Shown in pieces: positions 8,276-17,324 of a stretch of 64,000 nucleotides of DNA; position 1 is the stretch's first letter, and every line of letters starts with the position of its first letter. The position numbers were made by a program, and so were the translations under genes. The stretch comes from Chryseobacterium gleum (GTDB taxonomy: Bacteria; Bacteroidota; Bacteroidia; Flavobacteriales; Flavobacteriaceae), in assembly GCA_945881885.1 (NCBI GenBank), contig CAMCVI010000006.1, positions 62,001-126,000 of the forward strand. Reading direction: 5' to 3'. The notes under the pieces are model-generated. The model had not been told where the DNA came from and ran no database searches. It saw only the letters and a list, made by a program, of their open reading frames with translations.

Positions 8276-9315
8276 TGCAAGAATTTATAGATGAGAATGA
8301 AACGGCTGATGAAGATTTATTTGAACACCATCGGTTTGAAATAGCTAAAGGTCAACAACCTTTACGAATTGATAAATTTTTGATAAATAGCATTGAAAAT
8401 ACTACAAGAAGCAAGATTCAAAAAGCAGCTGATGCTGGAACCATTTTTGTAAATGATATTGCTGTAAAATCCAATTATAAAGTAAAACCAGACGATGTAG
8501 TTAGAGTGATGTTGGAGCATCCTCCATATGAACATTTATTAAAAGGTGAAAATATTCCAATTGATATTGTTTATGAAGATGATCAAGTTATTGTTGTAAA
8601 CAAACCCGCAGGAATGGTTGTGCATCCCGGACATGGAAATTATTCGGGAACTTTGGTGAATGCTTTGGCATATCATTTTGATAATTTACCAATGAATAGC
8701 AGTGAAAGACCTGGCTTGGTTCACCGAATTGACAAAGATACTTCAGGACTTTTAGTAGTAGCAAAAACTGAAGAAGCCATGTTGTATTTGACCAAACAAT
8801 TTGCTGCAAAAACGTCAGAACGTGAATATTATGCTATAGTTTGGGGAAATATTGAAGAAGATGAAGGAACAATTGAAGGAAATATAGACCGTCATCCCAT
8901 AAATAGAATGCAAATGCACGTGTATCCTGAAGGCGAGCAGGGAAAACCTGCAATTACGCATTTTAAAGTTTTGGAACGATTTGGATATGTTACAGTAGTT
9001 TCTTGCCAATTAGAAACAGGAAGAACGCATCAAATTCGTGTGCACATGAAATATATTGGACATACGCTTTTTAATGATGAACGTTATGGTGGTGATAAAA
9101 TTTTAAAAGGCACCACGTTTACCAAATACAAACAATTTATAGATAATTGTTTCAAAACCTTACCCAGACAAGCACTTCATGCAAGAACTTTAGGATTTAA
9201 ACACCCTTCAACTGGTGAATTCTTAAGTTTTACAAGTGAAATACCCGAAGAAATTTCTTCATGCATTGAAAAATGGAGAGTTTACAGCAAAGCAGTACAA
9301 ATAGAAGAAGATTAA
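8275..9315 (+). CDS. rluD: RluA-family 23S rRNA pseudouridine synthase (RluD-like)
   Basis: Converts uridine to pseudouridine in RNA; RluD acts on helix 69 of 23S rRNA. 346 residues. An S4 RNA-binding domain is at about 27-77, and the catalytic motif HRIDKDTSG at 150-158 has the active Asp at 153. The start overlaps the PASTA gene by one base. The S4 domain and the length fit RluD better than RluA or RluC, but exact uridine targets cannot be read from the sequence. Confidence 0.88.
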   Translation: MQEFIDENETADEDLFEHHRFEIAKGQQPLRIDKFLINSIENTTRSKIQKAADAGTIFVNDIAVKSNYKVKPDDVVRVMLEHPPYEHLLKGENIPIDIVYEDDQVIVVNKPAGMVVHPGHGNYSGTLVNALAYHFDNLPMNSSERPGLVHRIDKDTSGLLVVAKTEEAMLYLTKQFAAKTSEREYYAIVWGNIEEDEGTIEGNIDRHPINRMQMHVYPEGEQGKPAITHFKVLERFGYVTVVSCQLETGRTHQIRVHMKYIGHTLFNDERYGGDKILKGTTFTKYKQFIDNCFKTLPRQALHARTLGFKHPSTGEFLSFTSEIPEEISSCIEKWRVYSKAVQIEED

Positions 9316-9339
9316 TTTCTTTTTAAAACTTCAAGATAT

Positions 9340-9374
9340 AAAAAAAGAAATTAGATTTCTAATTGCTTTTTTTT
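9340..9374. terminator. Bidirectional terminator between rluD and ilvE
   Basis: A 15-base stem (one mismatch) built of an A-run plus AATTAG paired with CTAATT plus a T-run, loop ATTT. It lies between convergent genes. Confidence 0.75.
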
Positions 9375-9390
9375 ATGGCTATTTATTAAT

Positions 9391-10455
9391 TTATACTTTA
9401 ACGGTCCAACCAAATGTGTCGTCTGCTAATTTGTATTGTATATTATTTAATTTTTCTTTTAAACTTAAAGCAAATGAATTTTCTAATTTAGGTAATTCAA
9501 AATATTCGTCTTTATAAGAAAAACCAACAATTGGATTGATAACTGCAGCTGTTCCCGCACCGAAAATTTCTTTTAAAGTGCCATTTTTTGCAGCAGTAAC
9601 TAATTCGTCCACTAAAACTGCACGAACTTCAGTTTTTACATTATCTCTTTTTGCAATATCCAAAACAGATTTTCTAGTTACACCATCTAAAATTCTTTCA
9701 GAAGTTGGTGCGGTTAACAAAGTATCTCCAATTCTGAAGAAAACATTCATCGTTCCTGCTTCTTCTAATTTTGAGTGTGTAGCGTCGTCGGTCCAAATAA
9801 TTTGTTGGTACCCTAAATCGTTTGCTAATTTTGTGGGATAAAATTGTGCTGAATAATTTCCAGCAGCTTTTGCAGCACCAATTCCTCCATTTGCAGCACG
9901 GCTGTAATGTTCGGCAATAATTACTTTTACTTCTCCAGAATAATAAGATTTAGCTGGCGATAAAATAATCATAAAACGATACTGTGAAGATGGTTGCGCA
10001 ATAACTCCGCTTCCAATGGCTATCATAAAAGGTCGAATATACAATGAATTTCCGTTTCCGTATTTCACCCAATCTCTATCTAAATCCAATAGTTGTTTTA
10101 ATCCATCAATAAAAATTTCTTCAGGAATTTCAGGCATGGCCATACGAACTGCACTTTTATTAAAACGCGTATGATTTTCGTCGGGGCGAAACAACCAAAC
10201 GTCATCATCTGCATCTTTAAAAGCTTTCATGCCTTCAAAAATAGCTTGTCCGTAATGAAAAACTTTAGCAGACGGATCAATAGTAAATGGTTCGTAAGCC
10301 TTAATAATAGGCTGTTCCCAAACACCATTTTTGAAATCACAAATTAACATATGATCTGTAAATGTATTTCCGAAAGTTAAGTTTTCAAAATCAACTTCGT
10401 TAATTCTTGAAGTTTGATTTTTTATGATTTTAATATCGTTTGTAATGCTACTCAT
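9391..10455 (-). CDS. ilvE: Branched-chain amino acid aminotransferase
   Basis: Transfers amino groups between glutamate and the 2-oxo acids of Leu, Ile and Val. 354 residues, the length of the group II (eukaryote-like) BCAT family rather than the ~310-residue E. coli type. The PLP lysine is Lys196 in GGIGAAKAAGNY. FHYGQAIFEG (67-75) and EAGTMNVFF are also diagnostic. It is a single gene with promoter box TAAATTTG at 10494-10501. Confidence 0.95.
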   Translation of the reverse strand: MSSITNDIKIIKNQTSRINEVDFENLTFGNTFTDHMLICDFKNGVWEQPIIKAYEPFTIDPSAKVFHYGQAIFEGMKAFKDADDDVWLFRPDENHTRFNKSAVRMAMPEIPEEIFIDGLKQLLDLDRDWVKYGNGNSLYIRPFMIAIGSGVIAQPSSQYRFMIILSPAKSYYSGEVKVIIAEHYSRAANGGIGAAKAAGNYSAQFYPTKLANDLGYQQIIWTDDATHSKLEEAGTMNVFFRIGDTLLTAPTSERILDGVTRKSVLDIAKRDNVKTEVRAVLVDELVTAAKNGTLKEIFGAGTAAVINPIVGFSYKDEYFELPKLENSFALSLKEKLNNIQYKLADDTFGWTVKV

Positions 10456-10493
10456 TTTATTACATTATATATATTGGTTTCCCAAAATTTTTA

Positions 10494-10501
10494 CAAATTT
10501 A
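10494..10501 (-). promoter_or_regulatory. Promoter -7 box of ilvE (TAAATTTG)
   Basis: An exact TAnnTTTG match 38 bases before the ilvE ATG. Confidence 0.55.
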
Positions 10502-10566
10502 TTAAATAAATTATTCCTGAAGATTCATTTTTTGATTTATTATTAACAAAGTTTATTTTTATTGAT

Positions 10567-10574
10567 TATTTTTG
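10567..10574 (+). promoter_or_regulatory. Promoter -7 box of the DUF4920 lipoprotein gene (TATTTTTG)
   Basis: An exact TAnnTTTG match 29 bases before the ATG at 10604, in a very AT-rich intergenic region. Confidence 0.5.
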
Positions 10575-10603
10575 TTTTTTATTCATCTAACTAATTAAGA
10601 ATT

Positions 10604-11089
10604 ATGAAGTATTTTTTTACAATTTTATCCTTGTTATTTTTAGTAATTTCCTGCAATAAAAAGGAAACCAAGACAGAATCTAAGACGGTTTACGCTTCAT
10701 TTGGTAAGAAAATTACAAATGAAAACGCTATTGCAAAAGAAGTTTTATTAGAAAAATATAAAACTTTAAAAAAAGGTGACACGCTAACAGTTAAAGTAAG
10801 TTCTAAAATTAATGAAATTTGCCAAAACAAAGGATGTTGGATGACTTTAGACATAGGAAATAATGAAACCGCTTTTGTAAAGTTCAAAGATTATGGATTT
10901 TTTGTACCTATGAATGCTCAAAAAAGAAACACAATTATTGAAGGAAAAGCATTTGTTGAAGAAACTTCCGTTGCAGAATTAAAACATTACGCAGAAGATG
11001 AAGGAAAATCTCCAAAAGAAATTGCTGCAATTACTTTACCAAAAACTGAATACAAATTTTTAGCCCACGGCGTTTTGATTGCAAAATAA
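10604..11089 (+). CDS. DUF4920 family lipoprotein
   Basis: 161 residues with a lipoprotein signal (FLVISC, acylated Cys17). The rest matches the DUF4920 family: ASFGKKI near the start, then a conserved CQNKGCWM (Cys73, Cys78) and a C-terminal KTEYKFLAHGV. The function is not established. The paired cysteines plus Trp-Met could bind metal or act in redox; that is inference. The stop overlaps the start of the next gene (TAATG), so it is coupled to a probable haem lipoprotein. Confidence 0.75.
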   Translation: MKYFFTILSLLFLVISCNKKETKTESKTVYASFGKKITNENAIAKEVLLEKYKTLKKGDTLTVKVSSKINEICQNKGCWMTLDIGNNETAFVKFKDYGFFVPMNAQKRNTIIEGKAFVEETSVAELKHYAEDEGKSPKEIAAITLPKTEYKFLAHGVLIAK

Positions 11090-11520
11090 TGAAGTATTTT
11101 TTAGTTATATTTTCTGTTTTATTTTTGAGTTGTAACCAAAATAAATCAGCAGAAGAAAACCCAACTTGCGAAAAACCAAAAGAAGATTTACAAATGTATA
11201 AAGCTTCCGAAATGGCTATTTTAATGGAACAAATGTATGTGCATAATAAACAACTTCGCGACAAAATAATCAAAAAAGATTCATTAGGCGAAATCCCAAA
11301 GTATTTTTTTAATATTTCAAAAGCAAAAATGACTAAAGGAAAAGAAAAAGATGATTTTTATAATACAAAAGCTGATTATTTTTTAAAAACACAAACAGAA
11401 ATTTATAGCTCAAAAAATAAAGAAAAAATCTACAATACTATGGTAGATGCTTGTATAAGTTGCCACGAAGTAAAATGTGGCGGACCAATAGATAGAATAA
11501 AAACATTATACATAAAGTAA
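11089..11520 (+). CDS. Lipoprotein with a C-terminal CxxCH haem motif (cytochrome c'-like)
   Basis: 143 residues. Lipobox LFLSC gives acylated Cys15. The body is mainly charged and helical, and a single haem-attachment motif CISCH stands at 122-126, close to the C terminus, followed by EVKCGGPIDRIKTLYIK. One CxxCH at the end of a ~120-residue helical protein is the layout of class II cytochromes c (c'/c-556 type), where the motif lies in the last helix. An N-terminal helix with several Met residues (MAILMEQMY, 42-50) could supply an axial ligand. The assignment is from layout only; overall similarity is weak. It is translationally coupled to the DUF4920 gene and followed by a terminator. Confidence 0.65.
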   Translation: MKYFLVIFSVLFLSCNQNKSAEENPTCEKPKEDLQMYKASEMAILMEQMYVHNKQLRDKIIKKDSLGEIPKYFFNISKAKMTKGKEKDDFYNTKADYFLKTQTEIYSSKNKEKIYNTMVDACISCHEVKCGGPIDRIKTLYIK

Positions 11521-11547
11521 AACCAGAATTCACTTCTGGTTTTTTTA
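11521..11547 (+). terminator. Rho-independent terminator
   Basis: Stem AACCAGAA / TTCTGGTT, loop TTCAC, followed by seven more T. It ends the DUF4920-haem lipoprotein pair. Confidence 0.85.
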
Positions 11548-11655
11548 TTTCTTAAAATTTGAAATCAGATTGACAAAAGTTATAAATTCCTTAATATTCA
11601 TAACTTTTAAACTAAGAATGTAACTTTTTTGTAATTTTATAAAAATTAAGAAATT

Positions 11656-12195
11656 ATGAAAAATATATTTATTGTTTTACTTGCATTAAGTTTTACTTCT
11701 TGCAACAGCCAAAATAAAGAAGCTAAAATAAAAAATGCAGTTACGGATAAAACTAAAAATGAAATTGCAAAACAAACTGAAACTAAAAAAGACACTATGG
11801 ATTTTAAAATTGTAAAAACAGATGCAGAATGGAAAGCGCAACTTTCGCCAGAAGAATATGCAGTTTTAAGAGAAAAAGGAACGGAAAGACCATACACAGG
11901 TGAATATGATAAACATTTTGAAAAAGGAATGTATGTGTGTGCGGCTTGTGAAAATCCATTATTTACATCGGATACTAAATTTGATTCTCATTGTGGCTGG
12001 CCTTCTTTTGATGAAGCTATAAAAGGTTCGACTATATATCATAAAGATGTTTCTTATGGAATGATTCGTACCGAAGTTATGTGTGCCAAATGCGGTGGAC
12101 ATTTAGGTCATGTTTTTGATGACGGACCAAAAGAAACAACAGGACAACGTTATTGTACCAATTCAGTTTCAATAAAGTTTTTACCTGCGAAATAA
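11656..12195 (+). CDS. msrB: Peptide-methionine (R)-S-oxide reductase, lipoprotein form
   Basis: Reduces methionine-R-sulfoxide in proteins. 179 residues. Lipobox LSFTSC (Cys16) and a charged linker to about residue 55 precede a complete MsrB domain. Zinc cysteines are CAAC (95-98) and CAKC (143-146), the catalytic cysteine is Cys167 in RYCTNSVSI, and HCGWPSF (112-118) is the substrate pocket with a possible resolving Cys113. Being membrane-anchored it would repair envelope proteins. It is probably transcribed alone. Confidence 0.94.
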   Translation: MKNIFIVLLALSFTSCNSQNKEAKIKNAVTDKTKNEIAKQTETKKDTMDFKIVKTDAEWKAQLSPEEYAVLREKGTERPYTGEYDKHFEKGMYVCAACENPLFTSDTKFDSHCGWPSFDEAIKGSTIYHKDVSYGMIRTEVMCAKCGGHLGHVFDDGPKETTGQRYCTNSVSIKFLPAK

Positions 12196-12257
12196 GTCAT
12201 GTAATTGACAATTCAAAAACAAATAACACTAAATTTTCTCATTCTAATATATAATTT

Positions 12258-12265
12258 TATCTTCG
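12258..12265 (+). promoter_or_regulatory. Probable promoter -7 box of porQ-cmk (TATCTTCG)
   Basis: A TAnnTTTG variant with C for the third T, 29 bases before the porQ ATG. The same variant precedes the DUF2520 gene at 42001. Confidence 0.5.
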
Positions 12266-12294
12266 CATCTGCGTTATTACAGAATAACATAAAA

Positions 12295-13311
12295 ATGCTT
12301 AGAAAACTTTTACCACTATTTTTTATCTTTGTTTTGCCTATTTCTGCGCAAGTAGGAGGGCAATCTGTGTATCAGTTTTTAAATTTAATGCAATCTCCAA
12401 GGCAAGCAGCGTTAGGTGGAAAAACTGTTACGATTGTAGATTTCGATGTTAATCAAGCCATTTTTAACCCTGCAACAATTAATCCTAAGATGCACAATCA
12501 GCTGGCTACAAGTTATAGTAATTATTTTGGTGAAGTTACCTATGGTACTACAAACTATGCTTTTAAGTGGGACAGACATGTGCAGACTTTTCATATTGGC
12601 GCCAATTATGTAAACTACGGAAATTTTGATGGATATGACGAATTAGGAAATTCAACCAATAGTTTTACAGGTTCTGAAGGTGCTTTATCTTTTGGATATT
12701 CCTACAATATTCCATGGACGAATTTTTATGCAGGAACTAATGTTAAATTGATTACTTCTGCATTAGAATCTTATAATTCATTTGGCGTGGCTACGGATAT
12801 TGGCTTTTTGTATATTGATAACAAAAACGACATTAATTATGGAGTATCTTTTAGAAATATTGGTTATCAAATTACGCCTTACGAAACTACTAGAGAAAAA
12901 TTGCCTTTTGAAATTACAGCCGGAATATCTCAATTGGTTGAAAATGTTCCTGTAAGGTGGCATCTTACTTTTGAGAATTTACAACAATGGAATATTGCAT
13001 TTTCAAATCCAAACAGAGCAAAAAGTAGTTTAGATGGTTCTTCAGAAGCTGAAAAAGTATCGTTCTTTAATAATGCTTTGCGTCATGTAATTATGGGAGC
13101 AGAGTTGTTTCCAGAAAAAGCATTTAGTATTCGTTTAGGATATAATTTTCGTCGTGGACAAGAATTAAATATTATTGACCAAAGAAATTTCTCTGGAATT
13201 TCAGCAGGTTTTAGTTTGCGATTTAATAAAGTACGATTTGAATTTTCACATTCTCGTTATACGATTGCTGCGAATTCGAGTATCTTTGGTTTAATGATTA
13301 ATTTGGATTAA
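12295..13311 (+). CDS. porQ: Type IX secretion system protein PorQ
   Basis: 338 residues with a signal peptide ending LPISAQ. The protein is an outer-membrane barrel of the FadL/PorV type. Diagnostic for PorQ is the N-terminal block GGQSVYQFLNLMQSPRQAALGG and NPATINP, together with the direct neighbour cmk, a pairing common in Bacteroidetes. PorQ belongs to the T9SS attachment side with PorU, PorV and PorZ. An ATG 30 codons into a longer open frame is taken because it begins the signal peptide and follows the promoter box. Confidence 0.85.
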   Translation: MLRKLLPLFFIFVLPISAQVGGQSVYQFLNLMQSPRQAALGGKTVTIVDFDVNQAIFNPATINPKMHNQLATSYSNYFGEVTYGTTNYAFKWDRHVQTFHIGANYVNYGNFDGYDELGNSTNSFTGSEGALSFGYSYNIPWTNFYAGTNVKLITSALESYNSFGVATDIGFLYIDNKNDINYGVSFRNIGYQITPYETTREKLPFEITAGISQLVENVPVRWHLTFENLQQWNIAFSNPNRAKSSLDGSSEAEKVSFFNNALRHVIMGAELFPEKAFSIRLGYNFRRGQELNIIDQRNFSGISAGFSLRFNKVRFEFSHSRYTIAANSSIFGLMINLD

Positions 13312-13362
13312 TTGGGTTTAAGGTTTTTGGGAAAAGGTAAAGGACAAATAAATGTTTATATT

Positions 13363-14046
13363 ATGAAAAAAATTACAATTGCAATAGACGGGTTTTCATC
13401 GACAGGAAAAAGCACATTAGCAAAACAAATTGCTAATCAGTTGGGCTATATTTATGTTGATACAGGAGCGATGTATCGAGCAGTTACCTATTTTGCAATG
13501 CAGCATAATTTTGTTTCAGAAACGCATTTGGATACAGAAGAATTAATTAAAAATCTCTCAGATATTACTTTACAATTTCGTTTTAACGAAACATTAGGTT
13601 TTGCAGAAATGTATTTAAATAATGAAAATATTGAACAAGCCATTCGTACCATTGAAGTATCACGTTTGGTGAGTAAAATTGCAGAAATTTCAGAAGTTCG
13701 TGCCAAATTAGTGGAACAGCAACAACAAATGGGACAAAATAAAGGTATAGTGATGGACGGTCGCGATATTGGAACGGTTGTTTTTCCTGATGCAGATTTG
13801 AAATTATTTATGACAGCCAGTCCACAAACCAAAGCACAACGCCGTTTTGAAGAACTAATTGAAAAAGGCCAACAAGTCACATTTGAAGAAGTACTACAAA
13901 ACGTACAAGAACGCGATTATATTGATACACATCGAGAAGATTCTCCACTAGTAAAAGCTGATGAAGCCATTGAAATTGACAATTCTAACTTAACCAAAAA
14001 AGAACAATTTGAGTTGGTGATGGAATTGGTGAATGATATTTTATAA
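13363..14046 (+). CDS. cmk: Cytidylate kinase
   Basis: Phosphorylates CMP and dCMP. 227 residues; P-loop GFSSTGKST at 10-18, then the nucleotide-binding YVDTGAMYRAVT and VMDGRDIGTVVFPDAD. The ATG at 13363 starts the canonical KKITIAIDG; a longer frame reaching back to the porQ stop is unlikely. It lies 51 bases after porQ and is probably on the same transcript. Confidence 0.95.
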   Translation: MKKITIAIDGFSSTGKSTLAKQIANQLGYIYVDTGAMYRAVTYFAMQHNFVSETHLDTEELIKNLSDITLQFRFNETLGFAEMYLNNENIEQAIRTIEVSRLVSKIAEISEVRAKLVEQQQQMGQNKGIVMDGRDIGTVVFPDADLKLFMTASPQTKAQRRFEELIEKGQQVTFEEVLQNVQERDYIDTHREDSPLVKADEAIEIDNSNLTKKEQFELVMELVNDIL

Positions 14047-14101
14047 GTGAAAAGTAAAATCTAAAAAAAAAGAATTTAACTAATTAAATAACTAAATAAA
14101 T

Positions 14102-14644
14102 ATGAAAAAAATCATTAAAAATTGTTTTGCTATTTTGTTTTTTATACAAATAAGCTATTCACAGAGCGTTCAACTAGGGATTAAGGCAGGTGCTAATTAT
14201 GCTAATGTAACAGGTTCCAATTTAAAAACAAGTCCTATTGTAAATTATCATGCGGGTTTAGTTGCTAAAATAGGTATTTCAAAAGGACTTTCATTTCAAC
14301 CGGAATTGTTATATACCACCCAAGGTGCTTCTTACGAAACCGCACTAACTGATTACAGAAATGAATTGGGATATATTGTTATACCTGCAATGCTTCAAAT
14401 TCATCTTTCCAAAAGTATTTCATTAGATATGGGGCCACAAGTAGGTTTTTTATTAAGTGAAAAAAATAATTTTGATGTTCAAAAATCCAATACTTTTGAT
14501 TTTACAGCAAATGCGGGTTTGGGATTAAAAATTACAAATTCTATATTTGCACAAGCCAGATATGGCATTGGATTAACAGAACTGAAATCCGACACAGATA
14601 ATAAAAATACTGTTGTGCAACTTTCTTTGGGAATCCTATTCTAA
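14102..14644 (+). CDS. Small outer-membrane beta-barrel protein (PorT-like family)
   Basis: 180 residues: signal peptide (to about YSQS, residue 21), then alternating strands beginning VQLGIKAGANYANVTG and ending AQARYGIGLTEL...VVQLSLGILF, an eight-stranded barrel pattern with the aromatic C-terminal residue that marks outer-membrane insertion. It belongs to the broad outer-membrane beta-barrel/porin_2-type family. Specific function is unknown. It is not PorT itself, which is longer and is part of T9SS. Confidence 0.75.
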   Translation: MKKIIKNCFAILFFIQISYSQSVQLGIKAGANYANVTGSNLKTSPIVNYHAGLVAKIGISKGLSFQPELLYTTQGASYETALTDYRNELGYIVIPAMLQIHLSKSISLDMGPQVGFLLSEKNNFDVQKSNTFDFTANAGLGLKITNSIFAQARYGIGLTELKSDTDNKNTVVQLSLGILF

Positions 14645-14692
14645 TTTCTTAGTTTTTTTACTGTAAAATAATTGTATTTTCTAAAAAAGTAG

Positions 14693-14700
14693 TATCTTTG
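14693..14700 (+). promoter_or_regulatory. Promoter of rpsA (TTG-18-TATCTTTG)
   Basis: TTG at 14672-14674, an 18-base spacer, then TATCTTTG at 14693-14700: a close match to both Bacteroidetes elements. It lies 119 bases before the start codon. Confidence 0.75.
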
Positions 14701-14819
14701 CACACCTTTTGGCAGAGTAGAGTTTTCAATTGGTAATCAAATATTTAAGTAAAACACTGTTGTTGTTTTAATCTGCATGAAAAAAACTCAAAAAACACAA
14801 CATACAAAATAATAAACGC
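14701..14819 (+). promoter_or_regulatory. Long untranslated leader of rpsA, possible autoregulatory RNA
   Basis: 119 bases from promoter box to ATG, long for this genome where most leaders are under 30. Two nested pairings can be drawn: GCAGA (14712-14716) with TCTGC (14772-14776), enclosing a hairpin TAAAACA/TGTTTTA (14750-14770). The last ~40 bases before the start are A-rich and unstructured. Ribosomal protein S1 represses its own mRNA in E. coli; a similar role here is inference. Confidence 0.4.
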
Positions 14820-16607
14820 ATGTCTGAATTAAACAAAGAACAAGATTCGTTTTTAGCAGATTTCAACTGGCATAATTATGCTGAAGGAATTGAACCTATT
14901 GACGCAAGTAACCTTCAAGAATTTGAAGATTTAGTATCAAAAACATTTATCTCAACTTCTGATGAAGAAGTAGTAGATGGAGTAGTTGTAAGAATTACTG
15001 ACAGAGATGTTATTGTAGACATTAACGCTAAATCTGAAGGCGTTATTTCTTTAAACGAATTCCGTTACAACCCATCTTTAAAAGTGGGTGACAAAGTAGA
15101 AGTATTAATTGACATCCGTGAGGATAAAACAGGTCAATTGGTATTGTCTCACAAAAAAGCAAGAACAATCAAAGCATGGGATAGAGTTATTTCTGCTAAC
15201 GAAACTGGAGAAATTGTAAACGGTTTTGTAAAATGTAGAACTAAAGGTGGAATGATTGTTGACGTATTTGGTATTGAAGCTTTCTTACCAGGTTCTCAAA
15301 TTGATGTGAAACCAATCCGTGATTACGATCAATATGTAAATAAAACTATGGAATTTAAAGTTGTGAAAATTAATCACGAATTTAAAAATGTTGTAGTTTC
15401 TCATAAAGCGCTTATTGAAGCGGATATCGAAATTCAGAAAAAAGAAATCATCGGTCAATTAGAAAAAGGACAAGTATTAGAAGGTGTTGTTAAAAATATT
15501 ACTTCTTATGGTGTGTTTATTGACTTAGGTGGTGTAGATGGATTAATCCATATTACAGATTTATCTTGGTCTCGTATCAATCATCCAAGCGAAGTTTTAG
15601 AATTAGATCAGAAATTAAATGTTGTAATCTTAGATTTCGATGACGAAAAAACAAGAATTCAATTAGGATTAAAACAATTAAATGCTCATCCTTGGGATGC
15701 CTTATCAGCTGAATTAAATGTTGGTGATAAAGTTAAAGGTAAAGTAGTTGTTTTAGCTGATTATGGTGCTTTTATTGAAGTAGCTGAAGGCGTTGAAGGA
15801 TTAATTCACGTTTCTGAAATGTCTTGGTCTACGCATTTACGTTCTGCTCAAGATTTCGTTAAAGTTGGTGATGTTGTTGATGCAGTTATCTTAACTTTAG
15901 ATAGAGATGATAGAAAAATGTCATTAGGTATCAAACAAATGACGCAAGATCCATGGACAGGAATTACTGAGAAATATCCAGTTGGTTCTCGTCATACAGG
16001 AATTGTAAGAAACTTTACTAACTTCGGAATTTTCGTAGAATTAGAAGAAGGAATTGACGGTTTAGTTTATATTTCTGATTTATCTTGGACTAAAAAAATC
16101 AAACACCCATCAGAATTTGTTAATGTTGGTGATAACTTAGATGTTGTAGTTTTAGAATTAGATGTTGAAGCTCGTAAATTATCTTTAGGTCACAAACAAA
16201 CTTTAGATAACCCTTGGGACAAACATGAAACTGCTTATGCAGTTGGTACAGTTCACACTGGTACTGTTTCTGAAATTGTTGACAAAGGTGCTACAGTAGA
16301 ATTTTCAGAAGACGTGCAAGGATTTGTTCCAACACGTTATTTAGAAAAAGAAGATGGTAAAAAATTGAAAAAAGGTGATTCAATTGAATTTAAAGTTATC
16401 GAATTTAACAAAGAATTCAAAAGAATTGTTGCTTCACATACTGCTACTTTCAGAGAAGAAGAAGAGAAAAACTTCAAATCTTCTTCTAACGAATCTGGTA
16501 ATAACAATGTAGCTACATCTTCAAACAATGCTGAAAAATCTACTTTAGGAGATATCGATGCATTAATGGAATTAAAAGCAAAAATGGAAAAATCAGAGAA
16601 AAAATAA
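14820..16607 (+). CDS. rpsA: 30S ribosomal protein S1
   Basis: 595 residues with successive S1 OB-fold repeats from about 50 to 550; the clearest carry ITSYGVFIDLGGVDGLIHIT, ADYGAFIEVAEGVEGLIHVS and FTNFGIFVELEEGIDGLVYI. It binds mRNA on the ribosome. Codon use is more biased than in its neighbours, as expected for a highly expressed gene. The C-terminal ~45 residues (SSSNESGNNNV to KKEK-like end) are a low-complexity tail. It is followed by a terminator and preceded by a 119-base leader. Confidence 0.96.
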   Translation: MSELNKEQDSFLADFNWHNYAEGIEPIDASNLQEFEDLVSKTFISTSDEEVVDGVVVRITDRDVIVDINAKSEGVISLNEFRYNPSLKVGDKVEVLIDIREDKTGQLVLSHKKARTIKAWDRVISANETGEIVNGFVKCRTKGGMIVDVFGIEAFLPGSQIDVKPIRDYDQYVNKTMEFKVVKINHEFKNVVVSHKALIEADIEIQKKEIIGQLEKGQVLEGVVKNITSYGVFIDLGGVDGLIHITDLSWSRINHPSEVLELDQKLNVVILDFDDEKTRIQLGLKQLNAHPWDALSAELNVGDKVKGKVVVLADYGAFIEVAEGVEGLIHVSEMSWSTHLRSAQDFVKVGDVVDAVILTLDRDDRKMSLGIKQMTQDPWTGITEKYPVGSRHTGIVRNFTNFGIFVELEEGIDGLVYISDLSWTKKIKHPSEFVNVGDNLDVVVLELDVEARKLSLGHKQTLDNPWDKHETAYAVGTVHTGTVSEIVDKGATVEFSEDVQGFVPTRYLEKEDGKKLKKGDSIEFKVIEFNKEFKRIVASHTATFREEEEKNFKSSSNESGNNNVATSSNNAEKSTLGDIDALMELKAKMEKSEKK

Positions 16608-16630
16608 TTTTCTAATTTTTATAAATACTT

Positions 16631-16661
16631 AATCCCAATCAGAAATGGTTGGGATTTTTTT
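16631..16661 (+). terminator. Rho-independent terminator of rpsA
   Basis: Stem AATCCCAA / TTGGGATT followed by a T-run, 23 bases after the stop. Confidence 0.85.
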
Positions 16662-16691
16662 ATTTAATTTAGCCACTTACACAAAACAAAT

Positions 16692-17321
16692 ATGTTTAAA
16701 GATATCGAGTTTAAAAAAGCACTTCAAGAATTGCCTGAAAAAGAAAAAGACAAACTCATTTTTAGATTGTTGCGAAGAGATATGGATTTGGCAGAAAAAC
16801 TTCATTTCGAATTAGTAGATACTGATTCTATTGAAGACAAACGCCGAAATATGGAAACTGTAGTTTCAAATGATATCAAACGATTTTCTGAAAATTTTCA
16901 TTCGTTAGATTATATAGCAATAGAAATGCGTCGCATCAGTGGAAAAATATCGCATCATGTAAAAATTACAAAAGATAAATTTGGAGAAATTAGTCTAAAT
17001 TTACAAATGTTAAATGAAGTTATAGAGCAAAATGCCTTTTCATTAACTCATTCTAAACCTCAAAAATCGACAAAGTTTTATAATTATGTAATTGTGCGTG
17101 CTTTTAAAATTTTACTATTAATTAATTTGCTTCACGAAGATTTTCTTTTAGATTTTAAAGACGATTTAAAAAAACTTGGCGCAAATATTTCTTCAAATAA
17201 AATGCTTTTGAAAACAGCAAACTTCAATAGTTTAGAAATCAATTGGCTTTTAGAAGCGGAAATTCCTGAAAATATTGCTCAAATACATAAAGAAATAAAA
17301 GCGGCAGGGTTTTTAAAGTAG
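16692..17321 (+). CDS. Conserved hypothetical cytoplasmic protein
   Basis: 209 residues; I do not recognise the family. No signal peptide or membrane segment. The first ~45 residues form a charged helix (KKALQELPEKEKDKLIFRLLRR). The rest is predicted mostly helical, with Arg/Lys-rich stretches (MRRISGKISHHVKITKDKFG) that could contact nucleic acid; this is only a composition argument. It starts 84 bases after rpsA behind a terminator. Codon use is normal, so it is a real resident gene. Confidence 0.7.
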   Translation: MFKDIEFKKALQELPEKEKDKLIFRLLRRDMDLAEKLHFELVDTDSIEDKRRNMETVVSNDIKRFSENFHSLDYIAIEMRRISGKISHHVKITKDKFGEISLNLQMLNEVIEQNAFSLTHSKPQKSTKFYNYVIVRAFKILLLINLLHEDFLLDFKDDLKKLGANISSNKMLLKTANFNSLEINWLLEAEIPENIAQIHKEIKAAGFLK

Positions 17322-17324
17322 AGA

